From: Dryocosmus kuriphilus
Taxonomy: Eukaryota; Arthropoda; Insecta; Hymenoptera; Cynipidae
Assembly (NCBI GenBank): GCA_038277395.1
Contig: CM076193.1
Coordinates: forward strand, 75,162,252-75,226,251
DNA length: 64,000 nucleotides
Direction: 5' to 3'
The position numbers and the translations under genes are program-made. The notes below the pieces were generated by a model. The model worked only from the letters and a program-made list of their open reading frames with translations, did not search any database and was not told the DNA's origin. Shown here one piece after another: positions 1 through 10,560 of this stretch. Each line of letters starts with the position of its first letter. Position 1 is the stretch's first letter.

Positions 1-505
1 GATGTTTGATCCTGCAGCATCAACACCCTGCGACTGAACTCGATGGATGACTCTAAGGGATCCAGATCATCAACAGGTGGGGGATCAAAGTTCACATCAA
101 AAATCGTCTGTTCCTCCTCCAGCGGGTCTCGCGACAACGCGTCAGCATTAGTATTCGCGCTACCCTCTTTATATACTACGTCATATTCATATTCGCTTAA
201 TCTTAACCTCCATCTCAATAATTTTGAACATGGATTTTTTATGTTGTGCATCAAAACGAGAGGCCTGTGGTCGGTTATAAGTATAAATTTTCATCCGAAC
301 AAATAAGGTCGAAAATTGTCAACACTAAATACGATCGCGAGAAGCTTCTTTTCTATAGTTGAATAATTAATCTGAATATCACTCAACGTTCGTGAGGTAT
401 ATGCTACTGGTAAATCCCCTCCAATAGGTCCCTGGCTCGAAATCTCTCCTATTCCATAATTGGAAGCATCGCATGAGACTACAAAGGGTTGAGAAAAACC
501 CTTTT
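1..505 (-). pseudogene. Ty3/gypsy pol remnant: RNase H region, continues past window edge
   Basis: Read on the minus strand, this gives the RNase H part of a Ty3/gypsy polyprotein: a strand with SCDASNYGIG, then YTSRTLS, then TDHRPLVL, and near the left edge ADALSR, the usual end of the RNase H/connection region. A single TGA sits just before the TDHRPL strand, at about 305-307. The polymerase palm and fingers that should precede SCDAS are absent: the protease reading frame runs within a few bases into the RNase H region and in another frame. That implies a large internal deletion and loss of function. Any integrase and the 3' LTR would lie left of base 1. The family call is firm from motif order; the deletion is inferred from the missing YxDD block. 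Confidence 0.8.
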
Positions 506-706
506 TCCCTTATCAATCTGTAAAACTACGCTTCCGCGGGTCCTTGTCATTCCATTTCCTATACCTGTCAAAAAATATCTTTGTTTTTTATTGCGGTGAA
601 AATGTTTATTTAAACAAGTTTCTTTTAGCAAATTTAACTCACTACCGGTATCAATTAGGAATGAAGCTTTGTTATCATGAAAATTTTGATTGTAAACATT
701 AATCAT
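479..706 (-). pseudogene. Retroviral-type aspartic protease of the gypsy element
   Basis: This short frame has the aspartic-protease active-site strand LIDTGSELNLL followed by a hydrophobic and basic segment, as in Ty3/gypsy proteases that mature Gag-Pol. It lies directly downstream of Gag on the same strand and in the -1 frame relative to it. The frame is open back to a GGGAAAC heptamer near the end of Gag, so the Met at 706 need not be a start. It ends at a TAG, where the sequence jumps into the RNase H region. The DTG triad is intact, but the flap and C-terminal half look short or missing, so an active enzyme is unlikely. Confidence 0.75.
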
Positions 707-714
707 TGGCGAAT

Positions 715-2217
715 TTACGACCCCTTGTTTCCCGATTGTGAGAACGACTCATTTGATTGACGCGGAAGGAGATTATTGCTGCTCGTCGCTGCGCCCTGCA
801 GGCGAGCACCCCTGGAGTTTAAAGTTTCCGAATTTGTATTAGGGATGTTCTTAAATCTTTTATTTAATTCTAATTCCTTTTCGGCTTCTTCGGCTCTTCG
901 CTTATAGCAATCTTCTGTCCTATGCCTTAATCCTCCACAATAACTGCATTTTACTTCACCCGTCCATTGGTTGCGCGATTTATTAAAATTCGATACGCCT
1001 GAAAAGTAATCACGTTTTTTACGAGGACATTCTCGTGATATATGTCCCTCTTCTCTCCAATTATAACATTCTATACCCCTACTTTTTGCATAGGACGGCG
1101 CAGAATTTTCCTTGATTTGAAACATCGGTTTGAAATACGAGCTGTTTTGCGCATCTCTAACAGTATAACCTGTTTCAACTCTGGGTTCATTGCTGGCATA
1201 TAATGAACCTTCTGTGGGTACCCCTCGCAACTTTTTATGTTGAGCTAGGTCTCGCTCTGTTTCAATTGCAGCATATATAGCTTCTTGCAAATTTATAGGA
1301 TGAGCCTGTTTTACTCGGGCCTCAAGTTCGCCCTCCAACCCCAACCTAAAACAAGTGGCTACTTCAACGTTATACTCGTTGATTTTTATAACCGCAACTT
1401 CAGGTGATGACTGTTGCTCAGTTATTTCTATCATTTTGTTCAATAATTCACGCACTCTAGCACCGTATGCTATTATGTTTTCTCCCCTTTTTTGACTAAT
1501 ATGGGCTATCTCGGACTGGATCTGAAAGAGAGATTTAGGTTTGCCGAACGCTTTTTCGAGGGAATACAATAGTTCGTTGAGCGAAGTGTATTCTTTGTTT
1601 TTAATATATAACTCTGCTTCTCCTTGAATTTTGTTTCGCAACATTTTTATAAAGAGTGATCGAAGACCTAGTGCTACATTTTGTTCAGCAAATCGATATT
1701 CTCGTGCAAATGATTGGACAGAAATATTTCGTCCCGAAAAAGGAGGGATAATCTCAACAAGAACTTTTAATGCAGTGTAATCCCTACTTTTAATGAGTGA
1801 AGCTCCATCCTGAAGGGATGTTGAGGAATGTGCTCTACTATTACGTAATCGCTGAAATTCAGAATCCCTCCCTTCTCTTTCTTCCGATCGCAAATTATTT
1901 TCGCTTATTTGCATAATTTGTTTTACAATTTCCGCAATAGCAGTACCACTGAGAGCACTGACTACTGGACTTGTAACATCTGAACTTGCATTAACCTCCT
2001 CTCTCTCAGATCCATTACCCTGCCTATATCTCTGAATCTCTCTTCCATTCGCACTTGGAGGGTGAGTTATGGTATCACTGGTAACGCTTGATGCACCGCT
2101 GGGATCAACTGTTTCAATCACCTGTGCGCCCCGCCCCCGCGTGGGATGTGACACATGAGGTTTTGTTTTTCTATTTAGATTTTTCCTCCTTGGAGCCATG
2201 TTAAAAATATAGAACAA
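715..2217 (-). CDS. Gag polyprotein of Ty3/gypsy-like LTR retrotransposon
   Basis: A 500-codon open frame. It has a disordered Ser/Thr/Arg-rich N-terminus, a helical capsid-like central region (about residues 145-330, with IPPFSGRN and FRLGLEGELEARV resembling retrotransposon gag), then two zinc knuckles near residues 395 and 435 and a basic tail. The second knuckle is a proper C-x2-C-x4-H-x4-C (CSYCGGLRHRTEDC). The first reads CYNWREEGHISREC, with its second Cys replaced by Trp. The upstream ATG at 2217 adds six residues; the in-frame ATG at 2199 (MAPRRKN) may be the real start. Gag is otherwise unbroken, in contrast to the deleted Pol, which suggests fairly recent activity or assembly in trans. 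The product would form the particle of the element. Confidence 0.85.
   Translation of the reverse strand: MFYIFNMAPRRKNLNRKTKPHVSHPTRGRGAQVIETVDPSGASSVTSDTITHPPSANGREIQRYRQGNGSEREEVNASSDVTSPVVSALSGTAIAEIVKQIMQISENNLRSEEREGRDSEFQRLRNSRAHSSTSLQDGASLIKSRDYTALKVLVEIIPPFSGRNISVQSFAREYRFAEQNVALGLRSLFIKMLRNKIQGEAELYIKNKEYTSLNELLYSLEKAFGKPKSLFQIQSEIAHISQKRGENIIAYGARVRELLNKMIEITEQQSSPEVAVIKINEYNVEVATCFRLGLEGELEARVKQAHPINLQEAIYAAIETERDLAQHKKLRGVPTEGSLYASNEPRVETGYTVRDAQNSSYFKPMFQIKENSAPSYAKSRGIECYNWREEGHISRECPRKKRDYFSGVSNFNKSRNQWTGEVKCSYCGGLRHRTEDCYKRRAEEAEKELELNKRFKNIPNTNSETLNSRGARLQGAATSSNNLLPRQSNESFSQSGNKGS
727..733 (-). promoter_or_regulatory. Candidate -1 ribosomal frameshift slippery heptamer
   Basis: On the minus strand the heptamer GGGAAAC is phased with Gag as G GGA AAC, three codons before the Gag stop. 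Slipping back one base enters the frame that stays open into the DTG protease. This matches the X XXY YYZ rule for Gag-Pro frameshifting. A downstream pseudoknot was not worked out. Confidence 0.5.
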
Positions 2218-3401
2218 TCACCAAGTAATGCAATTATTACGCAAAATATTGAACTATAAATTTGCTTTGCACTATTAATATTTGTCAACAACTTTAAAAA
2301 TTCAAAATTTTAATCCAAATTTATTCTATTTCACTAAACAATTAAGTCAAAACATTAATCAAATGTAAAAATTAAGTACGCTTGATTTTTTTTTTTAATT
2401 CAAGCAAAAAGAATTACCATGAAATTACTAATTTATCAATTTAATTGATCAATCAGTTCTATTTCATTTTAAGAGAAATTCTATTCAATTAGAGAGAATA
2501 TCCTCTTTTGCCTCTATAGTTTTTCAACAGATTTGTGTAAATACCAAATATGTACTGATCTTAATAACTTAATAATTCTACTGTTTTCACCATTTTTAAA
2601 AACACAATTTCACATTAAATTCAATCGCAGAGAAACAGTTCAACCCAGCAATGAATCAGAAGTGTATATACATGAAAATGAAAAATATTGCATCAATATA
2701 AAATTATCGCTATCAAACCTTCAGTCGCTCGATGAGAAAACCTGAAAAGCAAGCAGAAATACATAGAAATATGCGGAAAAATATCACAATTCACGTCGGC
2801 ACTATGTCACCATCACTGTAATCCTCATGATGGTTTAGACCCGCTCGTTCTCAGGAACTCTGCCGCTGATCCCTAGGAACTGCCGCTGATCCTCACAGAA
2901 ATCCGGGATGTCCTTCAAAATCCCACGTTGGACCCTCTCTATGAGAGGAAGAGTTTTTGCATCTCTTTCTCTCCCTGTCTTCGCTGACCAAGCTACTCGG
3001 TCCACCTGTCAGTTATATTTGAGACAGGTTAAGGTGAAACAGCCAGTTTGAGCGATGAATTTTGAAGTCCTGGTCCCACTGGTCCCGCGATGTTCAAGAA
3101 GGTCACTAAGCCGCCGGTGCTCCCACGATGTCCATCAAAGGAAATTAAAAGAAACCATAGAAACTCTCTCTAAAATGTTTGATTCATTTTGTGGGTCATA
3201 TGGTTATCATATCTCGAAGAAACTTATTATTTTTCTTTACACTAAATTTCATGTTTCACCGAAAGTCACTTCACTCGCGAGCGCGACGCGTTTAACAAAG
3301 AATACCTCGACTTTATAGTTCAAAAACACGTTATTCACTCGCGATTACTTTTAATAAAAATATTTCAAAATTGTTTAAATTTTTCCCGGTTTTAAACAGC
3401 C
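2218..3401 (-). other. 5' leader of the gypsy element, no coding signal
   Basis: This AT-rich stretch lies between the putative primer-binding site and Gag, and no protein could be recognised in it. At 2855-2900 there is a short tandem repeat around AGGAACTCTGCCGCTGATCC. The small frames at 2533-2745 and 3055-3318 match no family and are probably chance. The leader is longer than usual for the family, so it may contain a nested fragment that is not recognised. Confidence 0.4.
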
Positions 3402-3420
3402 AATCCCACCGCTGTCACCA
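3402..3420 (-). promoter_or_regulatory. Primer-binding site, tRNA-Leu type
   Basis: The plus-strand sequence AATCCCACCGCTGTCACCA resembles the 3' end of a tRNA-Leu (T-arm tail, acceptor, CCA); the minus strand would be its complement. It directly abuts TGTTACG at 3421, which would be the LTR edge. The position, between LTR and Gag, is right for a reverse-transcription primer site. Confidence 0.6.
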
Positions 3421-3547
3421 TGTTACGTTTCGCACATGTCCAATAGGTGCGAAACTCTCTCATTGGTGGTTCGTGCTGTAATTTAAATTATGGAAATAAA
3501 CTCGGGAAATATTTGAAATAAGAAAGGAAGAAATCAGTTTAAACATG

Positions 3548-3591
<44 letters not shown>

Positions 3592-3775
3592 TGTTGAATT
3601 CTAATCAAAATTAGGTAAATCCGGATTACATATTTTAATCTAATGTTTAAAAAGGGTCTTGAGTCGGACGACGAACCGAACTCTAAACTGTCGAAAAGTG
3701 ATCTGCTTTCCATTGCTTTCGTTCCTCCACCCTTGCTTGCAACGTAGGCCCATGACCCCCAGTTTCGTTGCTTTG

Positions 3776-3806
<31 letters not shown>

Positions 3807-4010
3807 ACTCCACTCCTCACACAGTTGTACACTCATGCATACCTATCTTACATATGGAAATGTTCTCCCATGATTTTTCCATCCGAAATGGAACTCACCA
3901 TTTCCACGTGATTTCTCAGAAAACCTACAAACTTAAAACTACGGTTCCCCACGAAGTCGCAGTACTTGAGCCTGTCGCCAGTTAATCTAAACATTGGTCT
4001 ATTTAATCTA
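3421..4010 (-). repeat. Probable 5' LTR of the gypsy element (outer limit uncertain)
   Basis: The inner edge is set by the PBS at 3402-3420, and the element side ends in ...TAACA on the minus strand. The outer edge is not proven: TGTTTAGATTAA-type starts lie near 3993 and 4010, and CGTAACA at 4547-4553 is another option. The other LTR is outside the window, so the two could not be compared. The interval includes a (TA)n tract at about 3550-3588 and CT-rich runs. Confidence 0.4.
3550..3588. repeat. (TA)n microsatellite
   Basis: About 19 uninterrupted TA units inside the probable LTR. Frames read through it give only Tyr-Ile repeats. Confidence 0.9.
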
Positions 4011-4011
4011 A

Positions 4012-5809
4012 ACATTCGCAGTCCCTAACGTCCGGATATTGCCTTTTTAATTAATTCTATTATAAATCCAAGTCGCTTATAATCTAAAGTATTCATAACT
4101 GACGGTACATTGAAATAATACAGACATTCAATACAACATTTCTCAGAGTCTTTCAAGCTCTTAAAATTGATTACGTCTAAACTAAAAATGGCGCGCCCTT
4201 TCCTAAATCTGAACATTAAATGCTTGCTACGTGAAAAGAAACTCATTATCTTAACACTCGTTTTTAATTTCAAAAGTGTTCCCGGAATAATTTCAATCAG
4301 CGTCTCGTTGAGAGACTTTTGCCGGAGCTTTAATTTCGTAGAATATGTGAGTTTTATGTTCCTTTCAAAATTCTAAGTCTTATAATTGATTGCTTTACTT
4401 CAAGACCGTTCAAATATTGGTTCTAATCCTAAAATTGAAATATTTCATGTAAAATTTTCGCATCTGTGCAATTTTAATTCTCCTGCACTAGCAGGTGCTA
4501 CACTCTTCGCGCAGAAACGAGCGAGATTTAGTCGCTCGTAACAAGTTTTCGTCGGATGCGCCGTCTATATTTATCGCGGGTAACTAAATCAGTACCGCAT
4601 CTGCCTCTATAATATCTTTGCTGTGGGTGCAAAACCTGGCAAAACTTTTCGCGATGGTAAAACGCGGTCAGACCCAAATATTTACTTTATAAAGTTTTTT
4701 TTTTTTAGGAAAAAGTGATTTAGGTGTTAAGAGACACCTTATGCTAAACTTTTACAAAAAGTTTTTCAGTTTGACTGTGCAGATTATTGTACAATAAATA
4801 AACATGTAAAAAAGCTGAACGTAGCAGAAGAAAGTTTTGCGGGAGTTTCGAGGAATATTTGAAATTGACAAATTATGGTGAAAAACCATCACATTTATTA
4901 AATAATCCTTTGAAAATAATATTCAGTAGTGTGCTGAGTCATTTTCAATAAAATTTAAACGAATATACTCTCAAATACTAAGATAAGTACTTTGTAACGT
5001 ATAGGTTATGTTCAAAATAAAAAATACTGTTTTTTTAAACTGTTATAATACAATTTATATAAAAATGTTATTTAATAATAATTTACATTTACTATTAGCT
5101 TGCGTGATGCAATAATATATTTAAATTGTATGTGTATACCAATGTGTCAATGTTTTATCTCGTATAGGTTATGTTCGAAAAGAAACAAACATTATTACCC
5201 AGATAACAAAATAAGAGCAATATGCGACGAACTACGCACGCACGTAGTGACGATAAACACGCACAGGATGACCTCACCTGCGCAGATAATATGAGTCATC
5301 AATTCCCGGTAAGAAGGTGTGAATTGAATTTGATTAATGTGCGAACAAATATTGTCGAATTTCAAACTTTTTGAATACCTAATCAATTCCGTTTTTGAAA
5401 TATGCGTTTTAATTCCTATTAGTGGAAAAGGATTGCGCCTCACTTTAGTTCTGTTTAATGTGTGCGAAAGTTTGAACACATTTTAATTCTTTGACAACGG
5501 AAGAAACTGAAATCATACTAATCCTATTTAATGTCATGAGCCAACCTCCAAAGGTTGTACTCAATTTATCTCTCCATGAAGGATTAATTGTCAACATTTT
5601 AATCTGGAACAATTCGTTTAACTAAAAATGCATCCAATCTAATCTCGATCAATACAAATATCGATGAATTTAAAACGTTTTGAATTCCTAACTAATTCAG
5701 TTTTTGAAATTTTTCGTCCCCATTCTAATTCAGTTTAATTGGAAGCTTCTTACCGGGTTGAGTGGCATATCGCTCGCATATCATTACGTGAGACGCATAT
5801 CGCTCGCAT
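4012..5809. other. Intergenic AT-rich DNA with degenerate duplications
   Basis: No gene is recognised. Two diverged copies of a segment containing AATTCNGTTTTTGAAAT lie at about 5334-5465 and 5640-5750. At 5761-5817, and again after the hAT insertion at 12,089-12,130, there are short repeats of GTGAGACGCATATCGCTCGCAT. These show that the hAT element landed inside a small local tandem repeat. Confidence 0.5.
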
Positions 5810-6310
5810 GTCATGAGCAGGGCTCCCACAGACTAATGTACTTCAAAAAAGTAACAAAAGTGACCAACTTGATCTAAAAAGTGACCAAAAGTGACTAATT
5901 TTGAATAAAAAGTAACTAAAAGTGACTAATGTTCACCAAATCCTATAGGTACTACCTAGAAGGAAACACCCACGTAGGATCCTATATAGGAACCTATAAA
6001 GATAACTACATAGGTCGCTTTATAGGATCCTTTACAAGAGACTATATAGGAATTTGCAGTAGGGCCATTAACTCCAAAATTTCGATTTAATTACAGATAT
6101 AATTTATCGGTTTGCTTTGGCATGATTAGATGAAATTCTAGTGCTGAATTTGGGGGTGAATACCAAAGTCACAATTTCCAGAATAAATTTGCAAGTCACA
6201 CATAGTAATTCATTTTATTACAAGCTAAACAAAATTATCACAAAATTGATATATTTATATTTTATATTTCCACAATGCTTCACGGTAGGATCTATAAAAC
6301 CGGAAGTATA

Positions 6311-6910
6311 ATCTGTGTTCTATTAATTTCTTCACGCTTTTTTTCTGATTCTCTCCCCAATTGTCTTACTGCTACAAGCATATAGCCTGGGCGTGTTGAA
6401 TTTCTGCCATGTTTTTTTTCCAGAGCCTTTTTTAATCTGACGTTAGCTTCTTCTAAGAGCTTGTTATAACTTTACACTTTAATTTCCTGAAGAGATCGTA
6501 CGTAAATTTTTATTAATCAGATAAATAATACACGTAAATAACAGTACGCAATCCAAGACGAGAAACATTAAATTGGATGCAGGAAAAAATTTGCAGATTT
6601 TCAAAATGTTTGTAAATCGGAAATGTTCAAGCAATTAAAAAATTATTTAAATCTTCAGATTCATTAAAAACTATTTTTTGAATTATTTGTGCAACTTTTT
6701 CTCTTTTCTTTTTTGAAATAAAATCTAAAATATCGTTTTTCCTTTTCTCTATTGTCTTCTGGGTTCTATTAATTTCTTCACGCTTTTTTCTGATTCTTTC
6801 CCCAATTCTCTTACTGCTACAAGCATAGCCTGGGCGAGTTGAATTTCCGCCATGTTTTTTTTTTTCAGAGCCTTTTTTAATCTGATGTTAGCTTCTTCTA
6901 TAAGAGCTTG
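6311..6910. repeat. Internal tandem duplication of the transposase 3' end
   Basis: About 140 bp at 6,338-6,475 is repeated at 6,766-6,910, beginning TTCTATTAATTTCTTCACGC. A linked segment at 6,583-6,695 recurs at 8,981-9,096, and the stretch around ATCGTACGTAAATTTTTATT at 6,477-6,540 recurs at 9,411-9,470. The duplications lie wholly inside hAT element 1 and postdate its coding function. Confidence 0.75.
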
Positions 6911-8910
6911 TTAGAACTTTTTAATTTCTCTTCTTCTTCACTCCTCAAAATAGCGAGTCTTTCTTCTTCAGAGTGCAATTTCTTCCTGCTTTCAGACATT
7001 TTGCGCAGTTTCTCTTCTTCATCTTTTTCCACTTGTTCTTCTTCACGCCTAGACATCTCAGCTTCTACTTTCTTTTTCCTTTCTGCTTCCAAATAATTTT
7101 CATCGCTGTTACGGGCGCATCTTGCAGAATTAAGAAGCTCCTTAGTAAAAGGCACAGTGTGAGGCTAATTATTATATTGCTTAAGCACATATTTGACAGT
7201 GAGGATTGAATTCAACGTCCCCTCGCTCATAGACGCTCTGTTATCCGTAAGGATACGACCGGAAACTAAAAACCCTCTCTCAACATCGACGTTTCCATGA
7301 GACAGAGAAAGGAAGGCTTTTACAACTTTACTCACAGTCGGGTACTTCTTTTCTCCCATAAGATTTTTTAAATCAAATATATGAGCCCAATATTCGTCGG
7401 TTCTCTCCTCTTTAATTTCCGAAATCTTCTCTCCTTGCAAAAGTTTCCACACAGAGCTTTAGCGGCTGCCACAATAGCACTAGAGCTGAAAGACTTCATC
7501 CGCTTACTAGGGTCAAGATACTGTAAGTCTCGAAGAATTGTGGCAGATTTTAAGGACGATTTATTTAAAATGTGCTTGCAGATGGCGATGTAATGCGACT
7601 GAGCATCTATAAAAAAAAATCTTTTTCAATTCCGCCACCGTTGACAATTCATCCAAGCAGTCTTCCAGGAGAACAAAATTTTTCGGTTCGCGAAGATTAC
7701 TGCTATCAAATACTCTGTCATAAGGCAAATCTTCTTTCTTACAAGACCTACTAAACAAGATTTTCACTACATTCGTCAGCTGTGAATGCAGCAGGTGAAT
7801 AAGAGGCTCATCTTTTTGAAACATTTTTGTAACATTCGTCAGTATCTTGAAGCTTGAAACAACGAGCATCATTTCAGCCTTCATCGTTGGCTTCTTTAAC
7901 ATCTTTACAATCTGCAGATAGCACTCCTTCTCATGCAAGTTCTGACTCTGCTTGTTCGGAAGAAATTTAAGAAAATATTCAAGCGTAGGTTCTCAAAGAA
8001 TGAGACTTCTTTCTGCAGCCCCTTGAATTGTAAGCCAACGTGAAGATGCGTGCTCGATGAAATGCAGTAGCGGAAGATTAAATTTCTCCAAAATGCTGCA
8101 AAAATCTTCCCATCCATTAGGCCGGCCGTGAAAAAAATCATGCAACAAATAAAGCAAAGAAGATGCTTCCTCTCCCAGTCTATCCAATAAGGAACGCATT
8201 ATGACACACGCGTATGTTGCAAGTACCAAGATCAATTAAACATTTCTTCCTCATTTGAATTAATTGGCTGTTTATCTTCCTGAAAACTCCTTTATTTACA
8301 TTTGGCCCGTCGCTATCCAACATCAGAAGATTATATGTAGATAAATTAGCGTACTCCATAGCTTCGTTCAACTTCTGCAAAATGATTTCACTTGTAACAC
8401 TGACAATGAAAAAGGTTTCCAAATGTTGAAAAAAGATACCATGCTTTTCTTTGGACCAATATCTCACAGAGGTCTGGAGTTCCTTTCGCCCAGCCGCATT
8501 CGTCGTTTCGTCATATAAAAGACTAAAGAATGAGTCTTTCATGTCTTTATGTTGGACAGACCTGAAATAGGGAGCCACTGCATCATTCAGGAGATAAGTA
8601 GCCTTGGTGCACCCAAGAGTAAAATTTTCGGTGATTAGATTCATGCCCAACATAGACTGGAAAATATTTCTCAAGTCAGCACACTTCAAGTCACATGAAC
8701 TCCGCTCTTGTTGTTTGATCACGAACGCTATAGATTTGAATGGTACTTGGAAATTTTGTCATCGCAAAAGACGAACCAGAAGAAGAATCATTTGACATTG
8801 TTGATGCACATTTTATCATCAACCTAGTCATTCCTTGTTGACTAGCGAAGTTTCTCTTGTGATTGTCTGTCGCAGCATGTTGAATGAGAGTCTGAAGAGG
8901 AAAAACTGCA
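6335..8910 (-). pseudogene. hAT transposase (BED/KIAA1586-like), frameshifted
   Basis: In minus-strand order: half of a BED finger with TLIQHAATDNHKRN (about 8,860), VRDQTTRAE, the catalytic-core strand LLYDETTN with its acidic residue (8,500), LDSDGPNVNKG (8,310), GTCNIRVCHNAF (8,210), then after a frameshift near 8,225 HASSRWLTIQGAAERS (8,020). A spacer follows, then the C-terminal dimerisation block LSHGNVDVERGF with LTDNRASMSEG (7,165-7,452), then a Lys/Glu-rich coiled coil (6,898-7,155). A second copy of the coiled-coil end lies at 6,338-6,475. The domain order is that of a complete hAT transposase, but at least three frame changes break it. It is homologous to the transposase relic at 16,325-18,009, clearly so at the C-terminus. 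Confidence 0.8.
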
Positions 8911-10228
8911 ATTCTTCCCCATTGCGTTTTAGAACACCAGGAGGTCTAAAAAAATCAAATGTCCCAGTAAATTGGGTGTAGAAAAAAATTTGCAGATTTT
9001 CAAAATGTTTGTAAATCGGAAATGTTCAAGCAATTAAAAAATTATTTAAATCTTCAGATTCATTAAAAACTATTTTTTGAAGTATTCGTGCAGCTTTCAA
9101 ATAGAGCTATTTTTTTAATTTTTTCTCAGATAATTTTTTCAATTTTTTTTTTTTATTTATTTGATTTGCAAAAAACTTTATGTATAGTTATCGCAAAAGT
9201 CTAAGCCGAAAATTTAAGTTTTTCTTTTTGCGACTATTTTCCGAAAATATAATGCTATATAAGCAAATATTTTCGGAAAAAGCTATTAATTTTTAGAATT
9301 TCTATTGAATTTTTTGAAAGTTCTAATTTTTTTAAGTCACATGCTTTTCAAAAAATGTAACAAAATTTTTCAAATAAATTGTTTGACTCAAAAACTATGA
9401 TCTATCATACATTTTAATTTCCTGAAAGAGATCGTACGTAAATTTTTATTAATCAGATAAATGAATGTTATAAATTCATGTTTGATGACCGCGAAATTTT
9501 TCAAAGGCTCATAAAAAAGTTTCTTGCACTAGCGATAAGTAATGGAAAGATTTTTGAAAAAATTTTTAAACAAAATAATATTTTCATGAAACAAAATATA
9601 AGTATCAAAAATTGAAAGAAAATATATTTAAATTTTGGAAATTTTAATATACGATTGGACTGAAGTAATATTTTTAATAAGAAGTTTAGATTTATTTTGT
9701 GACATTTGTATTATATATTTAAGCTATATAAAATTTTAAAAGACCTTCTGTCACTCTCACTGAATTTTATATAAACAATGATCCATGAAAAAGTCATCTC
9801 TATCAGAAAATTCGATCAACATACCTACATGGAAAAAGACAGCGTCAATGACACAGCGACATTTTTCCGAGATAGGAAGCAGGAGAAGTTACTATAGGGG
9901 ATTCCTAGAAAAACGCAACCTAACTTTTGTTTTTAAAGGATAAAGGTTATTGGATTTAGTCAACACACTTTCTAAACTTATATCTAAAACTAATATTCTA
10001 ATACTACTTTTAACCGATAAGAACTATGGGAACAGTTCGGAAATCATTATTAAAATTGACGGAAATATATTTTGCTTCTAGTTATTAGAAAGCGAAGTTT
10101 ATTCGTAAAATGAATAATACTAGTATAAAAACATATTTAGCTTTACTTTACATACCTGTGTGTAACTCCTATTAATTATTAAGTGCACAATTTCACTAGA
10201 CAATGGGCAAAAAAACACACAAACCACG

Positions 10229-10560
10229 AAACATTGTCTATGCCACGATCAGATCAGAATTCGCGCTATAGCGCTGCGCAAGCGGCACCGATTGTCCTGC
10301 AGTCGGTAACAGCAAAGTCGATAAAAAGGAAGTGTAATTATGAGTAATTATGACAATGAGGGCCAGTTGATCCACCTTCCAAAAAGTGCCTGATACACAG
10401 CAACCATAAAAACATTGTCTATGCCACGATCAGCTAAAACAATAGAATATCAGAATTCGCGCTATAGCGCTGCGCAAGCGGCACCGATTGTCCTGCAGTC
10501 TGGTAACAGCAAAGTCGATAAAAAGAGAGTGTAATTATGAGTAATATATGAGAATGAGAT
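10229..10560. repeat. Two-copy direct repeat of about 130 bp
   Basis: The segment starting AACATTGTCTATGCCACGAT occurs at 10,229 and again at 10,413 (184 bp apart), and both copies continue through TTCGCGCTATAGCGCTGCGC. The second copy has a 16-bp insert. This is a recent tandem duplication inside hAT element 1. The GCGCTATAGCGC core is a small palindrome. Confidence 0.8.
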
